A stretch of 64,000 nucleotides of DNA from Zoogloea sp041911615. Its GTDB lineage: Bacteria; Pseudomonadota; Gammaproteobacteria; Burkholderiales; Rhodocyclaceae. Every line of letters starts with the position of its first letter. Position 1 is the first letter of the stretch. The notes under the pieces were generated by a model. That model ran no database searches and was not told where the DNA came from. It saw only the letters and a program-made list of their open reading frames with translations. The DNA lies in assembly GCF_041911615.1 (NCBI RefSeq), contig NZ_JAYROR010000107.1, forward strand, positions 3,596-67,595. The letters run 5' to 3'. The position numbers and the translations under genes are program-made. Positions 8,232 through 16,524 of this stretch are shown piece after piece.

Positions 8232-9920
8232 TCAGGCGGTGCAGTCCGCCTGCGCACCGTCCGTGACGGGCGCCCTCGCCACCGCACGGTTGGCCGCGCT
8301 GATGATCGCGCGCACCGACGCCGTCACGGTGTTGCGATGCATGCCGGCGCCGAAGCAGCTACCGGCCACGCCCTCCATCGCCACCTCGACGACGCACACC
8401 GCCGCCGCATCCGCGCCTTCGCCCATCGAACGCTCCTCGAAGCTTTGCACGCGGATCGGCACGCCGATGGCCGCCACCGCCGCTTCCACCGGGCCATTGC
8501 CTTCGCCGACGAACTCCACCGCGCGGCCATTCACCTCAGCCTCAATGCGGATGCCCTGACGGCTGCCGGCCTCGAAGAGATGGTGCGCCACGTAGCGGAT
8601 CGGCGCATCGGCCTCGAGGTATTCGCGGCCGAAGAGCGTCCACAACTGGTGGGCATCCACTTCCTGGCCCGACGCGTCGGTGAGGCGCTGCACGGCGGCG
8701 CTGAACTCCACCTGCATCCGCCGCGGCATCACGAGGCCATAGTTGGCCTGGAGCAAGTGCGCCACGCCGCCCTTGCCGGACTGGCTGTTCACGCGGATCA
8801 CCGAATCGTAGGTGCGTCCTACGTCGAGCGGGTCGATGGGCATGTACGGCACGGTCCACTTGTCGCCCGGCCGCTGCACCTCGAAGCCCTTCTTGATCGC
8901 GTCCTGATGTGAGCCGGAGAACGCGGTGAACACGAGATCGCCCACGTAGGGGTGGCGCGGGTGGATCGGCATCTGGGTGCATTCCTCGGCCACGCGGGCG
9001 ATGTCGTTGATATCCGAGAAATCGAGGCCCGGATGGATGCCCTGGGTGTACATGTTGAGGGCGAGGGTCACGAGATCGACGTTGCCGGTGCGCTCGCCGT
9101 TGCCGAAGAGGCAGCCCTCGACCCGATCGGCGCCGGCAAGCTGGGCGAGTTCGGCGGCCGCCACCGCGGTGCCACGGTCGTTGTGCGGGTGCACACTGAG
9201 GATGATCTGCTCGCGGCGGGCAAGATTGCGGTGCATCCACTCGATCTGGTCGGCGTAAAAATTCGGCGAGCCCACCTCGACGGTGGAGGGAAGGTTGATG
9301 ATCACCTTCTCGCCCGGCTTCGGATTCCAGGCCTCGACCACCGCATCGCACACCTCCTTGGCAAAGTCGAGTTCGGTTGCGGTGAAGGTTTCCGGGCTGT
9401 ACTCGAGGACGAACTCCGTCTCCGGCTGCTCGGCCGCGAGCTGCCGGACGAGGGTCACGCTCTCGACGGCGAGCGCCTTGACTTCATCCTTGCTCATGCC
9501 GAACACCGTCTCGCGGAACACCGGCGAGGTGGCGTTGTAAATGTGGACGATGGCACGACGGGCTCCGTGAAGCGATTCCATCGTACGACGGATGAGGTGC
9601 TCGCGGGCCTGGCTGAGCACTTCGATGGTCACGTCGTCGGGAATCTCGCCCTGCTCGATGAGCTGGCGGACGAAATCGAAATCGGTCTGGGAGGCGGAGG
9701 GAAAAGCGACTTCGATTTCCTTGAAGCCGATCGCCACGAGTTTGCGGAACATCTGCAACTTGCGGGCGGCATTCATCGGTTCGAAGAGGGCCTGATTGCC
9801 GTCGCGGAGATCGGTACTCATCCAGATCGGCGGATGGGTGATCGTGCGGCTGGGCCACTGGCGGTCGGCGAGGGCGACCGGGGGAAAGGCGGAATACTTG
9901 GTTTGCGGGTTCTTCAACAT
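8232..9920 (-). CDS. leuA: 2-isopropylmalate synthase, long form
   Basis: A 562-residue enzyme that condenses 2-oxoisovalerate with acetyl-CoA in the first committed step of leucine synthesis. The catalytic barrel begins IWMSTDLRDGNQALFEPMNA and includes the metal-binding LSVHPHNDRGTAVAAAEL. The C-terminal about 150 residues form the leucine-sensing LeuA dimer domain. The N-terminal KYSAFPPVALADRQWPS is typical of the long form shared with actinobacteria and yeast. The ATG at 9920 is the first start in the family-like region. Upstream lie a leucine-rich leader peptide and a second small ORF, so regulation by leucine supply is likely. Confidence 0.95.
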   Translation of the reverse strand: MLKNPQTKYSAFPPVALADRQWPSRTITHPPIWMSTDLRDGNQALFEPMNAARKLQMFRKLVAIGFKEIEVAFPSASQTDFDFVRQLIEQGEIPDDVTIEVLSQAREHLIRRTMESLHGARRAIVHIYNATSPVFRETVFGMSKDEVKALAVESVTLVRQLAAEQPETEFVLEYSPETFTATELDFAKEVCDAVVEAWNPKPGEKVIINLPSTVEVGSPNFYADQIEWMHRNLARREQIILSVHPHNDRGTAVAAAELAQLAGADRVEGCLFGNGERTGNVDLVTLALNMYTQGIHPGLDFSDINDIARVAEECTQMPIHPRHPYVGDLVFTAFSGSHQDAIKKGFEVQRPGDKWTVPYMPIDPLDVGRTYDSVIRVNSQSGKGGVAHLLQANYGLVMPRRMQVEFSAAVQRLTDASGQEVDAHQLWTLFGREYLEADAPIRYVAHHLFEAGSRQGIRIEAEVNGRAVEFVGEGNGPVEAAVAAIGVPIRVQSFEERSMGEGADAAAVCVVEVAMEGVAGSCFGAGMHRNTVTASVRAIISAANRAVARAPVTDGAQADCTA

Positions 9921-10057
9921 GATCGGTTCCTTTGTTTTCGTCGGATGCGGTTCGGGTGTTGGGATGCGGACGCAGGGCTGCCAGACTGCCGCGGGCTCGA
10001 GGCCTGGCAACCGGGGCGCAGTCGTAGGGGCAGCAGGGAAAGATTCGGCGAGGTCAT
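9914..10057 (-). CDS. Second small leader ORF overlapping the leuA start
   Basis: A 47-codon ORF that begins MTSPNLSLLPLRLRP and so shares the MTS start and leucine-rich opening of the first leader peptide. Its ATG is preceded by CGGAG at good spacing. Its TGA stop lies 4 bases inside leuA in another frame, so a ribosome ending here could restart on leuA. The later part is Ser/Pro/Arg-rich and looks unconstrained. It may be a second control ORF or a chance frame. Confidence 0.35.
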   Translation of the reverse strand: MTSPNLSLLPLRLRPGCQASSPRQSGSPASASQHPNRIRRKQRNRSC

Positions 10058-10135
10058 GGTGAAACTCCGTTCAAAACGCGCACGAAGACGCAATTCGCCT
10101 GGAATGGGCGACGGGGTACGACAACAGGAAGGGGA

Positions 10136-10190
10136 AGAAAAGATGTGCCCGTTAGGGCAGCAGCAGACCCAGCCCGGAGAGGGCCAGAAG
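10136..10190 (-). promoter_or_regulatory. Attenuator-like alternating hairpin arms in the leuA leader
   Basis: Read on the minus strand, four complementary arms follow each other: GCCC (in TGGCCCTCTC), GGGC (in CCGGGCTGGG), GCCC (in CTGCCCTAAC) and GGGC (in ACGGGCACAT). Arms 1-2 and 3-4 can form two hairpins, or arms 2-3 can pair instead. Hairpin 3-4 (TGCCC-TAAC-GGGCA) contains the leader stop codon and is followed by CATCTTTTCTT, a weak T tract. The order fits classical transcription attenuation. The stems are short, so the model is tentative. Confidence 0.45.
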
Positions 10191-10223
10191 AGAGAGGAGA
10201 TTGGTCTGGTGCTGGGAGGTCAT
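10152..10223 (-). CDS. leuL: Leucine-rich leader peptide of leuA (leuL-like)
   Basis: A 23-residue ORF ending in NLLSLLALSGLGLLLP. Nine of its 23 residues are leucine, including a run of three just before the stop. This is what a ribosome-mediated attenuator for a leucine gene looks like. The GCCC/GGGC arms that can pair in two ways lie in and just after the peptide. There is no clear Shine-Dalgarno site and the promoter-like sequence is very close, so translation may be leaderless. It is 231 bases upstream of leuA. Confidence 0.65.
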   Translation of the reverse strand: MTSQHQTNLLSLLALSGLGLLLP

Positions 10224-10231
10224 TGGATCGA

Positions 10232-10260
10232 AACTTATCAGCTGGATGGGCCGACGTCAA
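10232..10260 (-). promoter_or_regulatory. Candidate promoter of the leu leader
   Basis: On the minus strand, TTGACG (10255-10260) is followed after 17 bases by TAAGTT (10232-10237) with a TGA extended -10. The predicted start falls only a few bases before the leader-peptide ATG. Confidence 0.4.
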
Positions 10261-10303
10261 ACATATGAAATCGATAAATTAGATAGTAAAAAACTATTCA
10301 GCC

Positions 10304-11767
10304 TTAGACGACCGCACAGCCCACCACCTGATAGCCCGGCCCGCTGACCAGCACCTTGCCGGGCAGCAGCTTGATCGTACGCCCCGCCAGCTTGGCAAAA
10401 ACCGGCCGCGGCGAGCGCATCGCCCCCGGTTCGCAGGCAATTCGCACCTCGCGGCCGCGCACCACCGGATCGCACAGGATGCCGTTCCAGCTGCGCGCGC
10501 CGTCGTCCAGGACCACCGGCTGCGGCTCGCTGGAAAGGGTCTGCAGACCGACGGAGGCACCTCCCTCGTCCGCCGAGCGGACGCGCCGTACCAACGCCAG
10601 CACCCAGCGCCCGGTTTCGCCCACATGGGCGCCGACCAGTGCGCCGACACGGCAGATGTCTGGATCGAAGGAGCCCGACACCACACCGAAACCGTTGCGG
10701 CTGGCGTCACGAAGGGTCCAGGCGGCGGCCGGCCGTAGCTGTGCCTCGCCGGATAGCTGGGAACGGATGAAGCCAAGGCCGGTGGCCAGCGCCAGCGCGC
10801 CGCGCACCACATGGCGACGGTACTGCCGCATCGGCGGCACCGGCCCCCATTGGCGCGAAAGGTGGCGGATCGCACCGCTGACCGAGGGCACGCCGATCCC
10901 GGCGAAAACCGGCCCAAGCCCGCCATCGGCGAGCGTCTGGCGAAGTTCACCGAGCATCGGCACCGCATCGGCGGGTCGGAAATAGCGGGTCGACGAGGGA
11001 ACCCGCTCGGGCACCGCCAGGCAGCGCTGCGGCGCGGCGCGGCTGTCGAGATCGAGGGAAAACTGGCTACCGCCGCGAGGCTCGTCAGACAGGCACAGGC
11101 TGTGCTGCAGATAGCGCACCAGCTTGTCGGTGGCCTCGATGCGGTCGGGCGAAAGCTGGTCGAGACTGGCGCACTGCATCGCCACCAGCCGGATGAACTC
11201 GCGGCTCACTGTCGAGCGCGTCTCGCGCCCCTCGCGCACATTGACCGGGGTGTTGAGCCCACCGCCATCCTGGGCCGCACGGTATGCCGAGATCGCACGC
11301 TGCCAGACGTCGGGCGAGAGCTCCTGGTAATCGAAGGCCACCCATTTCATCTCGCCGGCGGCCGCCCGCACGGCGCGCAGCAGCATCTCGACCCGCAGCG
11401 GATCGCCCTGCGCGATGGCCAGATCGGACCCGAGCCCGCCCAGCACCAGATCGTAGGCGCGGCCGAGACTGGCGTAGAAATCCCGTCCCAACGCCTTGTA
11501 GCGCACGCTGCGGGAACCGAAAACGTTGGAAAGATAAAGCCCGGACGCCTGACGCAACTGCGGCTGCGCGGCTTCGTCGAGGGTGGCAACGAGACGTGCC
11601 AGCTGCGGCAGCGGCACTTCGCCCTCGAAGTGGAAGGAGTCGAGCCAACGGATCAGTTCGACGATGGCGGTCGGCGCCGCATTGGTGGCGATGTCGGTCA
11701 GAATCCGACCCAGCGTCTCCGGCTGCGTGAGCGGATGCGGGTTATTGAGGACCGAGCCTGCTGCCAT
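10304..11767 (-). CDS. Conserved protein with C-terminal PilZ-like domain, possible c-di-GMP receptor
   Basis: A 487-residue cytoplasmic protein. Residues 1-300 are helical and unassigned. The region from about residue 320 has PilZ-like features: a basic RRHVVR segment, then WTLRDASRNGFGVVSG, matching the D/N-x-S-x-x-G motif, then WVLALVRRVRSADEGG and VGLQTLSSEP, as in the last PilZ strands. PilZ domains bind cyclic-di-GMP; other c-di-GMP enzymes occur in this window. The arginine spacing is not the textbook RxxxR, so binding is uncertain. It is divergent from thyA by 173 bases. Confidence 0.6.
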   Translation of the reverse strand: MAAGSVLNNPHPLTQPETLGRILTDIATNAAPTAIVELIRWLDSFHFEGEVPLPQLARLVATLDEAAQPQLRQASGLYLSNVFGSRSVRYKALGRDFYASLGRAYDLVLGGLGSDLAIAQGDPLRVEMLLRAVRAAAGEMKWVAFDYQELSPDVWQRAISAYRAAQDGGGLNTPVNVREGRETRSTVSREFIRLVAMQCASLDQLSPDRIEATDKLVRYLQHSLCLSDEPRGGSQFSLDLDSRAAPQRCLAVPERVPSSTRYFRPADAVPMLGELRQTLADGGLGPVFAGIGVPSVSGAIRHLSRQWGPVPPMRQYRRHVVRGALALATGLGFIRSQLSGEAQLRPAAAWTLRDASRNGFGVVSGSFDPDICRVGALVGAHVGETGRWVLALVRRVRSADEGGASVGLQTLSSEPQPVVLDDGARSWNGILCDPVVRGREVRIACEPGAMRSPRPVFAKLAGRTIKLLPGKVLVSGPGYQVVGCAVV

Positions 11768-11940
11768 TTTCCGCGCCTTTACCGACGGTTGAACCGAAAC
11801 ATTCTTTGACGGATTTCGATGTTAGCACAAAGGTCTTTTCGGCACCCCGGTGCGCGGGCATCGCGGTTCGTCCCGATACCGAGCCGGCGGCGACACGGGT
11901 AAACTGCCAACCTTTCTTTCGACCCGTATTGCCCTCCTCC

Positions 11941-12735
11941 ATGCGCCAGTACCTCGAACTCATGCGCCACGTGGCGGAACGCGGCCACCGCAAGATGGAC
12001 CGCACCGGCACCGGCACGCTCTCGGTCTTTGGCTGGCAGATGCGCTTCGATCTTTCCGAAGGCTTTCCGCTACTCACCACCAAGAAGCTCCACACTCGTT
12101 CGATCATCCACGAATTGCTGTGGTTCCTGCGCGGCGACACCAACATCAAGTACCTGAAGGACAACGGGGTCTCGATCTGGGACGAGTGGGCCGACGCATC
12201 GGGCGAACTCGGCCCGGTCTACGGCAAGCAATGGCGCCGCTGGGAAGCGCCCGACGGACGCAGCATCGACCAGATCAGCCAGCTCATCGAGGCGCTCAAG
12301 AAGAACCCGGATTCGCGCCGGCACATCGTGTCGGCGTGGAACCCGTCCGAGGTGGACCGCATGGCCCTGCCGCCGTGCCACGCCCTGTTCCAGTTCTACG
12401 TGGCCGACGGCAAGCTGAGCTGCCAGCTCTACCAACGTAGCGCCGACATCTTCCTGGGCGTGCCGTTCAACATCGCCAGCTACGCGCTCTTCACGATGAT
12501 GGTGGCTCAGGTCTGCGGTTACGAGCCCGGCGATTTCGTCTGGACCGGCGGCGACTGCCACCTCTACCTCAATCACCTGGACCAGACCCGGCTGCAGCTA
12601 TCCCGCGAGCCCCGCGCCCTGCCGACAATGCGCATCAACCCGGACGTGAAGGACATCTTCGCGTTCAGGATCGAGGACTTCACCCTCGAGGGCTACAACC
12701 CGCATCCGCACATTTCGGCACCGGTGGCCGTATGA
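11941..12735 (+). CDS. thyA: Thymidylate synthase
   Basis: A 264-residue enzyme, the same length as E. coli ThyA, that methylates dUMP to dTMP using methylene-tetrahydrofolate. It starts MRQYLELMRHV and has RTGTGTLSVFG. The catalytic cysteine is at residue 146 in MALPPCHALFQFYV, and CQLYQRSADIFLGVPFNIAS binds substrate. I chose the ATG at 11941 from family length; the frame stays open upstream but is unlike the family. The stop overlaps the folA start by four bases, so dTMP synthesis and dihydrofolate recycling are coupled in one operon. Confidence 0.97.
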   Translation: MRQYLELMRHVAERGHRKMDRTGTGTLSVFGWQMRFDLSEGFPLLTTKKLHTRSIIHELLWFLRGDTNIKYLKDNGVSIWDEWADASGELGPVYGKQWRRWEAPDGRSIDQISQLIEALKKNPDSRRHIVSAWNPSEVDRMALPPCHALFQFYVADGKLSCQLYQRSADIFLGVPFNIASYALFTMMVAQVCGYEPGDFVWTGGDCHLYLNHLDQTRLQLSREPRALPTMRINPDVKDIFAFRIEDFTLEGYNPHPHISAPVAV

Positions 12736-13232
12736 ACCCGCCGATCCTCGCCCTGATCGCCGCGGTGGCGCGCAATCGCGTCATCGGCATCGACAATCGC
12801 CTGCCCTGGCATCTGCCGGAGGACATGAAGTTCTTTCGCGAGACCACTCGCGGCAAGCCGGTCATCATGGGGCGCAAGACCTGGGAATCACTCCCCGACG
12901 CGTTCCGGCCGCTGCCCGGGCGGCACAACATCGTGGTAAGCCGCAACCCGCAGTTCCACGCCCCGGGCGCCACGGTGACCGGCGGCCTGTCCGAAGCCCT
13001 CACCGCGACGGGCGATGCGGCGCTTGCCTTCCTGATCGGCGGGGCCGCCCTGTACCTTGAGGCGCTGCCCCGGGCCGACCGGCTGGTGCTCACCGAGATC
13101 GACCGGGATTTCGCCGGCGACGCACACTTTCCGGCCATCGACCCCAACGCGTGGGAGGAAGTCTCGCGGGAATCCCACGTGGCGGAATCTGGGCTGCCCT
13201 TCGCCTTCGTCACCTACGCGCGCCGACGCTGA
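12732..13232 (+). CDS. folA: Dihydrofolate reductase
   Basis: A 166-residue enzyme that reduces the dihydrofolate made by ThyA back to tetrahydrofolate with NADPH. Hallmarks are IAAVARNRVIGIDNRLPWHL with the Met20-type loop, PEDMKFFRETTRGKPVIMGR, KTWESLP and the FLIGGAALYLEALP cofactor site. The start ATG overlaps the thyA stop (ATGA). It is followed directly by a strong terminator, so the operon ends here. Confidence 0.97.
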   Translation: MNPPILALIAAVARNRVIGIDNRLPWHLPEDMKFFRETTRGKPVIMGRKTWESLPDAFRPLPGRHNIVVSRNPQFHAPGATVTGGLSEALTATGDAALAFLIGGAALYLEALPRADRLVLTEIDRDFAGDAHFPAIDPNAWEEVSRESHVAESGLPFAFVTYARRR

Positions 13233-13247
13233 GCGATTGGCTCCCGC

Positions 13248-13284
13248 AAACAAAAACGCCGCGTCGTCCGCGGCGTTTTTGTTT
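13248..13284. terminator. Bidirectional terminator between folA and the decarboxylase gene
   Basis: AAACAAAAACGCCGCG (13248-13263), a 5-base loop, and CGCGGCGTTTTTGTTT (13269-13284) form a 16-bp perfect stem with A and T runs at both ends, between convergent genes. Confidence 0.93.
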
Positions 13285-13299
13285 CGGCGACGCGGGCGC

Positions 13300-15543
13300 T
13301 CAGTCGCGCACGCAATCGACGAAGTAGTGGATGCGCCCGTCGCGCACTTCCTTGACCAGGCCGTGCACGTCGGTGTCGAAACCGGGGAAACGCTCGTTGA
13401 ACTCGCGGGCAAAGTGCAGGTATTGCACCACCGTCTTGTTGAAGCGCTCGCCCGGAATCAGCAGCGGGATGCCCGGCGGGTAAGGTGTGAGGAGCACGCT
13501 GGTGACACGGCCTTCCAGCTCGTCGATCGACACGCGCTCGATCTCGCGGTGGGCCATCTTCGCGAAGGCGTCGGCGGGTTTCATGGCCGGCACCATATCC
13601 GAGAGGTACATCTCGGTGGTCAGGCGTGCGACGTCCTTGGCGCGATAAACGGCGTGGATGTCGCGACACAGGTCGCGCAGGCCGACGCGCTCGTAGCGCG
13701 GATTCTTCTGGACGAACTCGGGCAGCACCTTCCAGAGCGGCTGGTTCTTGTCGTAGTCGTCCTTGAACTGCTGCAGCTCGGTCACCATGCTGTTCCAGCG
13801 GCCCTTGGTGATGCCGATGGTGAACATGATGAAGAAGGAATACAGGCCGCACTTCTCGACGATCACGCCGTGCTCGGCCAGATACTTGGTGACGATGGCC
13901 GCCGGAATGCCGCGCTCGGCGAACTCGCCGTCCACATCGAGGCCCGGGGTGATGATCGTGGCCTTGATCGGGTCGAGCATGTTGAAGCCTTCGGCCAGCC
14001 TGCCGAACCCGTGCCAGCGCTCGCCGGGCTTGAGCATCCAGGCGTCGCGCTCCTCGATGCCTTCCTCGGACAGGTCGTCCGGCCCCCACACCTTGAACCA
14101 CCAGTCGGCGCCCCATTCCTCGTCCACCTTGCGCATGGCACGGCGGAAGTCGAGGGCTTCGGCGATGGACTCTTCGACCAGCGCGGTGCCGCCCGGCTCT
14201 TCCATCATCGCGGCCGCCACGTCGCAGGACGCGATGATCGCGTATTGCGGGCTGGTGGAAGTGTGCATGAGGTAGGCCTCGTTGAACACGTCGCGGTCGA
14301 GATGGCTGTTCTCGGCGTCCTGAACGAGGATCTGCGAGGCCTGGGAGAGGCCCGCCAGCAGCTTGTGGGTGGATTGGGTGGCGAAGACCATCGACTCCTG
14401 ACAACGGGGACGGTCGGCGCCAATGGCGTGGTAGTCGCCGTAGAAGTCGTGGAAGGCGGCGTGGGGCAGCCAGGCTTCATCGAAGTGCAGGGTGTCGATC
14501 TTGCCGTCCAGCTCTTCCTTGATCGCCTCGACGTTGTACAGCACGCCGTCGTAGGTGGACTGGGTGATCGTCAACACCCGCGGCTTGGCGGACTTGTCGG
14601 TGATGAAGGGGTTGGCGTCGATCTTCTTCTGAATGTTTTCCCAGGCGAACTCGCTCTTCGGGATCGGGCCGATGATGCCGTAGTTGTTACGGGTCGGCAT
14701 CAGGAACACCGGCACCGCGCCGGTCATGATGATCGAGTGGAGCACCGACTTGTGGCAGTTGCGGTCCACAACCACGATGTCGCCCGGCGCAACCGTCGAG
14801 TGCCACACGATCTTGTTGGACGTGGACGTGCCGTTGGTGACGAAGTACAGGTGGTCGCAGTTGAAGATGCGCGCGGCGTTGCGCTCGGACGCGGCCACCG
14901 GGCCGGTGTGGTCGAGCAGTTGGCCGAGTTCTTCGACGGCATTGCACACGTCGGCGCGCAGCATGTTCTCACCGAAGAACTGGTGGAACATTTGACCCAC
15001 CGGGCTCTTCAGGAAGGCGACGCCGCCGGAGTGGCCGGGACAGTGCCAGGAATACGAGCCGTCGGAAGCGTAATGGGTGAGCGCGCGGAAGAACGGCGGC
15101 GGCAGGGATTCGAGGTAGGCCTTGGCCTCGCGCACCACATTGCGGGCGATGAATTCGGGCGTGTCCTCGAACATGTGGATGAAGCCGTGGAGTTCGCGCA
15201 GGACATCGTTGGGGATGTGACGCGAGGTGCGCGTCTCGCCGTACAGGAAGATCGGGATGTCGGCGTTGCGCATCCGGATCTCGCTCACGAAGGCGCGCAG
15301 GTCGGCAATCGCCTTCTCTGCAGCCTCGGGCGACGAGAATTCCTCGTCGTCGATCGACAGGATGAAGGTGGAGGCGCGGCTCTGCTGCTGCGCGAAGGAC
15401 GACAGGTCGCCGTAGCTGGTCACGCCCAGCACGTTGAGGCCTTCCTTCTCGATGGCTTCCGCCAGGGCACGGATGCCCAGCCCGGACGTGTTTTCCGAAC
15501 GGAAGTCCTCGTCGATGACGATGACCGGAAAATTGAAGCGCAT
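13300..15543 (-). CDS. Orn/Lys/Arg decarboxylase, biodegradative fold type I
   Basis: A 747-residue PLP decarboxylase with the N-terminal wing domain (residues about 1-130), PLP-binding large domain and C-terminal domain of the AdiA/CadA/SpeF group. The PLP lysine is K394 in TQSTHKLLAGLSQASQ, and LHFDEAWLPHAAFH holds the cofactor aspartate. TQSTHKLLAGLSQAS is closest to arginine-type enzymes, but I cannot fix the substrate among arginine, lysine and ornithine. Such enzymes make polyamines or consume acid. The leader between dcd and this gene contains a terminator hairpin and a competing arm, suggesting regulated transcription. Confidence 0.9.
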   Translation of the reverse strand: MRFNFPVIVIDEDFRSENTSGLGIRALAEAIEKEGLNVLGVTSYGDLSSFAQQQSRASTFILSIDDEEFSSPEAAEKAIADLRAFVSEIRMRNADIPIFLYGETRTSRHIPNDVLRELHGFIHMFEDTPEFIARNVVREAKAYLESLPPPFFRALTHYASDGSYSWHCPGHSGGVAFLKSPVGQMFHQFFGENMLRADVCNAVEELGQLLDHTGPVAASERNAARIFNCDHLYFVTNGTSTSNKIVWHSTVAPGDIVVVDRNCHKSVLHSIIMTGAVPVFLMPTRNNYGIIGPIPKSEFAWENIQKKIDANPFITDKSAKPRVLTITQSTYDGVLYNVEAIKEELDGKIDTLHFDEAWLPHAAFHDFYGDYHAIGADRPRCQESMVFATQSTHKLLAGLSQASQILVQDAENSHLDRDVFNEAYLMHTSTSPQYAIIASCDVAAAMMEEPGGTALVEESIAEALDFRRAMRKVDEEWGADWWFKVWGPDDLSEEGIEERDAWMLKPGERWHGFGRLAEGFNMLDPIKATIITPGLDVDGEFAERGIPAAIVTKYLAEHGVIVEKCGLYSFFIMFTIGITKGRWNSMVTELQQFKDDYDKNQPLWKVLPEFVQKNPRYERVGLRDLCRDIHAVYRAKDVARLTTEMYLSDMVPAMKPADAFAKMAHREIERVSIDELEGRVTSVLLTPYPPGIPLLIPGERFNKTVVQYLHFAREFNERFPGFDTDVHGLVKEVRDGRIHYFVDCVRD

Positions 15544-15573
15544 ACTCGACTCCTCGATGCCCGATTTGAGTGG

Positions 15574-15628
15574 GGGCGGATCAATAAAAAGCTTTGGGCG
15601 GACCTGCGTGCCTGCGCATGATCCGCCC
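15574..15628 (-). promoter_or_regulatory. Alternative hairpin leader upstream of the decarboxylase, including a dcd terminator
   Basis: On the minus strand, GGGCGGA (15622-15628) pairs with TCCGCCC (15596-15602), with an inner TGCG/CGCA stem, and is followed by AAAGCTTTTT (T run at 15586-15590): an intrinsic terminator after dcd. The same first arm, as GGGCGGATCA (15619-15628), can instead pair over 10 bp with TGATCCGCCC (15574-15583) beyond the T run. The two foldings exclude each other, which is the layout of an attenuator or riboswitch-like switch. Confidence 0.5.
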
Positions 15629-15656
15629 GATGTTCAGAGTGTAGCTGACAAGTATT

Positions 15657-16226
15657 TCAGATTTTCGGCAGGGTGACGCCGGTCTGACCCAGATATTTAC
15701 CGCCGCGATCTTTGTAGGACGTGTCGCAGATTTCGTCGGATTCGAAGAACAGCATCTGGGCCACGCCTTCGTTGGCGTAAATCTTGGCGGGCAGCGGCGT
15801 GGTGTTGGAGAACTCCAGCGTCACGTGGCCTTCCCACTCGGGTTCGAGCGGCGTCACATTGACGATGATGCCGCAGCGCGCGTAGGTGGATTTGCCGAGA
15901 CAGACGGTGAGCACGCTGCGCGGGATGCGGAAGTACTCGACGGTCCGGGCCAGGGCGAACGAGTTGGGCGGAATGATGCACACGTCACCGGTGAAATCCA
16001 CGAAGTTGCGCTCGTCGAAGTTCTTCGGATCGACAATGGTCGAGTTGATGTTCGTGAAGATCTTGAATTCGTTGGCGACGCGCACGTCGTAGCCGTAGCT
16101 CGAGGTGCCGTAAGAAACGATCTTGCCGCCTTCGTTCTGGCGCACCAGCTCGGGGGCGAAGGGCTCGATCATCCTGGCGTCGCCTTCCGCCATGCGGCGA
16201 ATCCACTTGTCCGATTTGATGCTCAC
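15657..16226 (-). CDS. dcd: dCTP deaminase
   Basis: A 189-residue enzyme that deaminates dCTP to dUTP, feeding dUMP to ThyA. It begins SIKSDKWIRRMAEGDARMIE and has SSYGYDVRVANEFKIF, GKSTYARCGIIVNVTPLEPE with the catalytic Glu, and the C-terminal KYLGQTGVTLPKI. The GTG at 16226 gives the usual length of 188-193 residues. A minus-strand TAGAAT (16255-16260) about 30 bases upstream is a likely -10. It is followed by a hairpin terminator. Confidence 0.95.
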   Translation of the reverse strand: MSIKSDKWIRRMAEGDARMIEPFAPELVRQNEGGKIVSYGTSSYGYDVRVANEFKIFTNINSTIVDPKNFDERNFVDFTGDVCIIPPNSFALARTVEYFRIPRSVLTVCLGKSTYARCGIIVNVTPLEPEWEGHVTLEFSNTTPLPAKIYANEGVAQMLFFESDEICDTSYKDRGGKYLGQTGVTLPKI

Positions 16227-16254
16227 GCTGGCAATCCCTGCACGAAAAACGCGC

Positions 16255-16260
16255 ATTCTA
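16255..16260 (-). promoter_or_regulatory. Probable -10 element of dcd
   Basis: TAGAAT on the minus strand, 28 bases upstream of the dcd GTG. No good -35 is seen at 17 bases spacing. Confidence 0.35.
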
Positions 16261-16296
16261 CATGCACGCGCGCCCGCGTTGAGCGCGTCGCAACGC

Positions 16297-16524
16297 TCAT
16301 TCGGACTTCTGTCCGGCGTTACCCGCATCCACGGTCTTGGCCTTGGCCGGCGGATCGTCGTCCTTGACCACGTCGTAGATGCCCTTGCCGACCTTGAACG
16401 GCACCTTGACCACCTCGACCCCCACATCCACCGCCGTGCCGACCACGGTGCCGACGATGCAACCGGACAAGCCGACGGAAACGGCGGCCAGCGCGACCGC
16501 GATAAGCAAACGTTGCATGGCCAT
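16297..16524 (-). CDS. Small predicted lipoprotein
   Basis: A 75-residue protein with a lipoprotein signal peptide: a hydrophobic segment and the lipobox LSGC at residues 18-21. The mature part has Gly/Val-rich repeats (IVGTVVGTAVDVGVEVVKVP) and a charged C-terminus (KDDDPPAKAK). Its ATG shares a base with the apbC stop (TGATG), so it is translated after apbC. The GTG at 16527 and the ATG at 16518 are other possible starts. The function is unknown; an envelope location follows from the lipobox. Confidence 0.75.
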   Translation of the reverse strand: MAMQRLLIAVALAAVSVGLSGCIVGTVVGTAVDVGVEVVKVPFKVGKGIYDVVKDDDPPAKAKTVDAGNAGQKSE

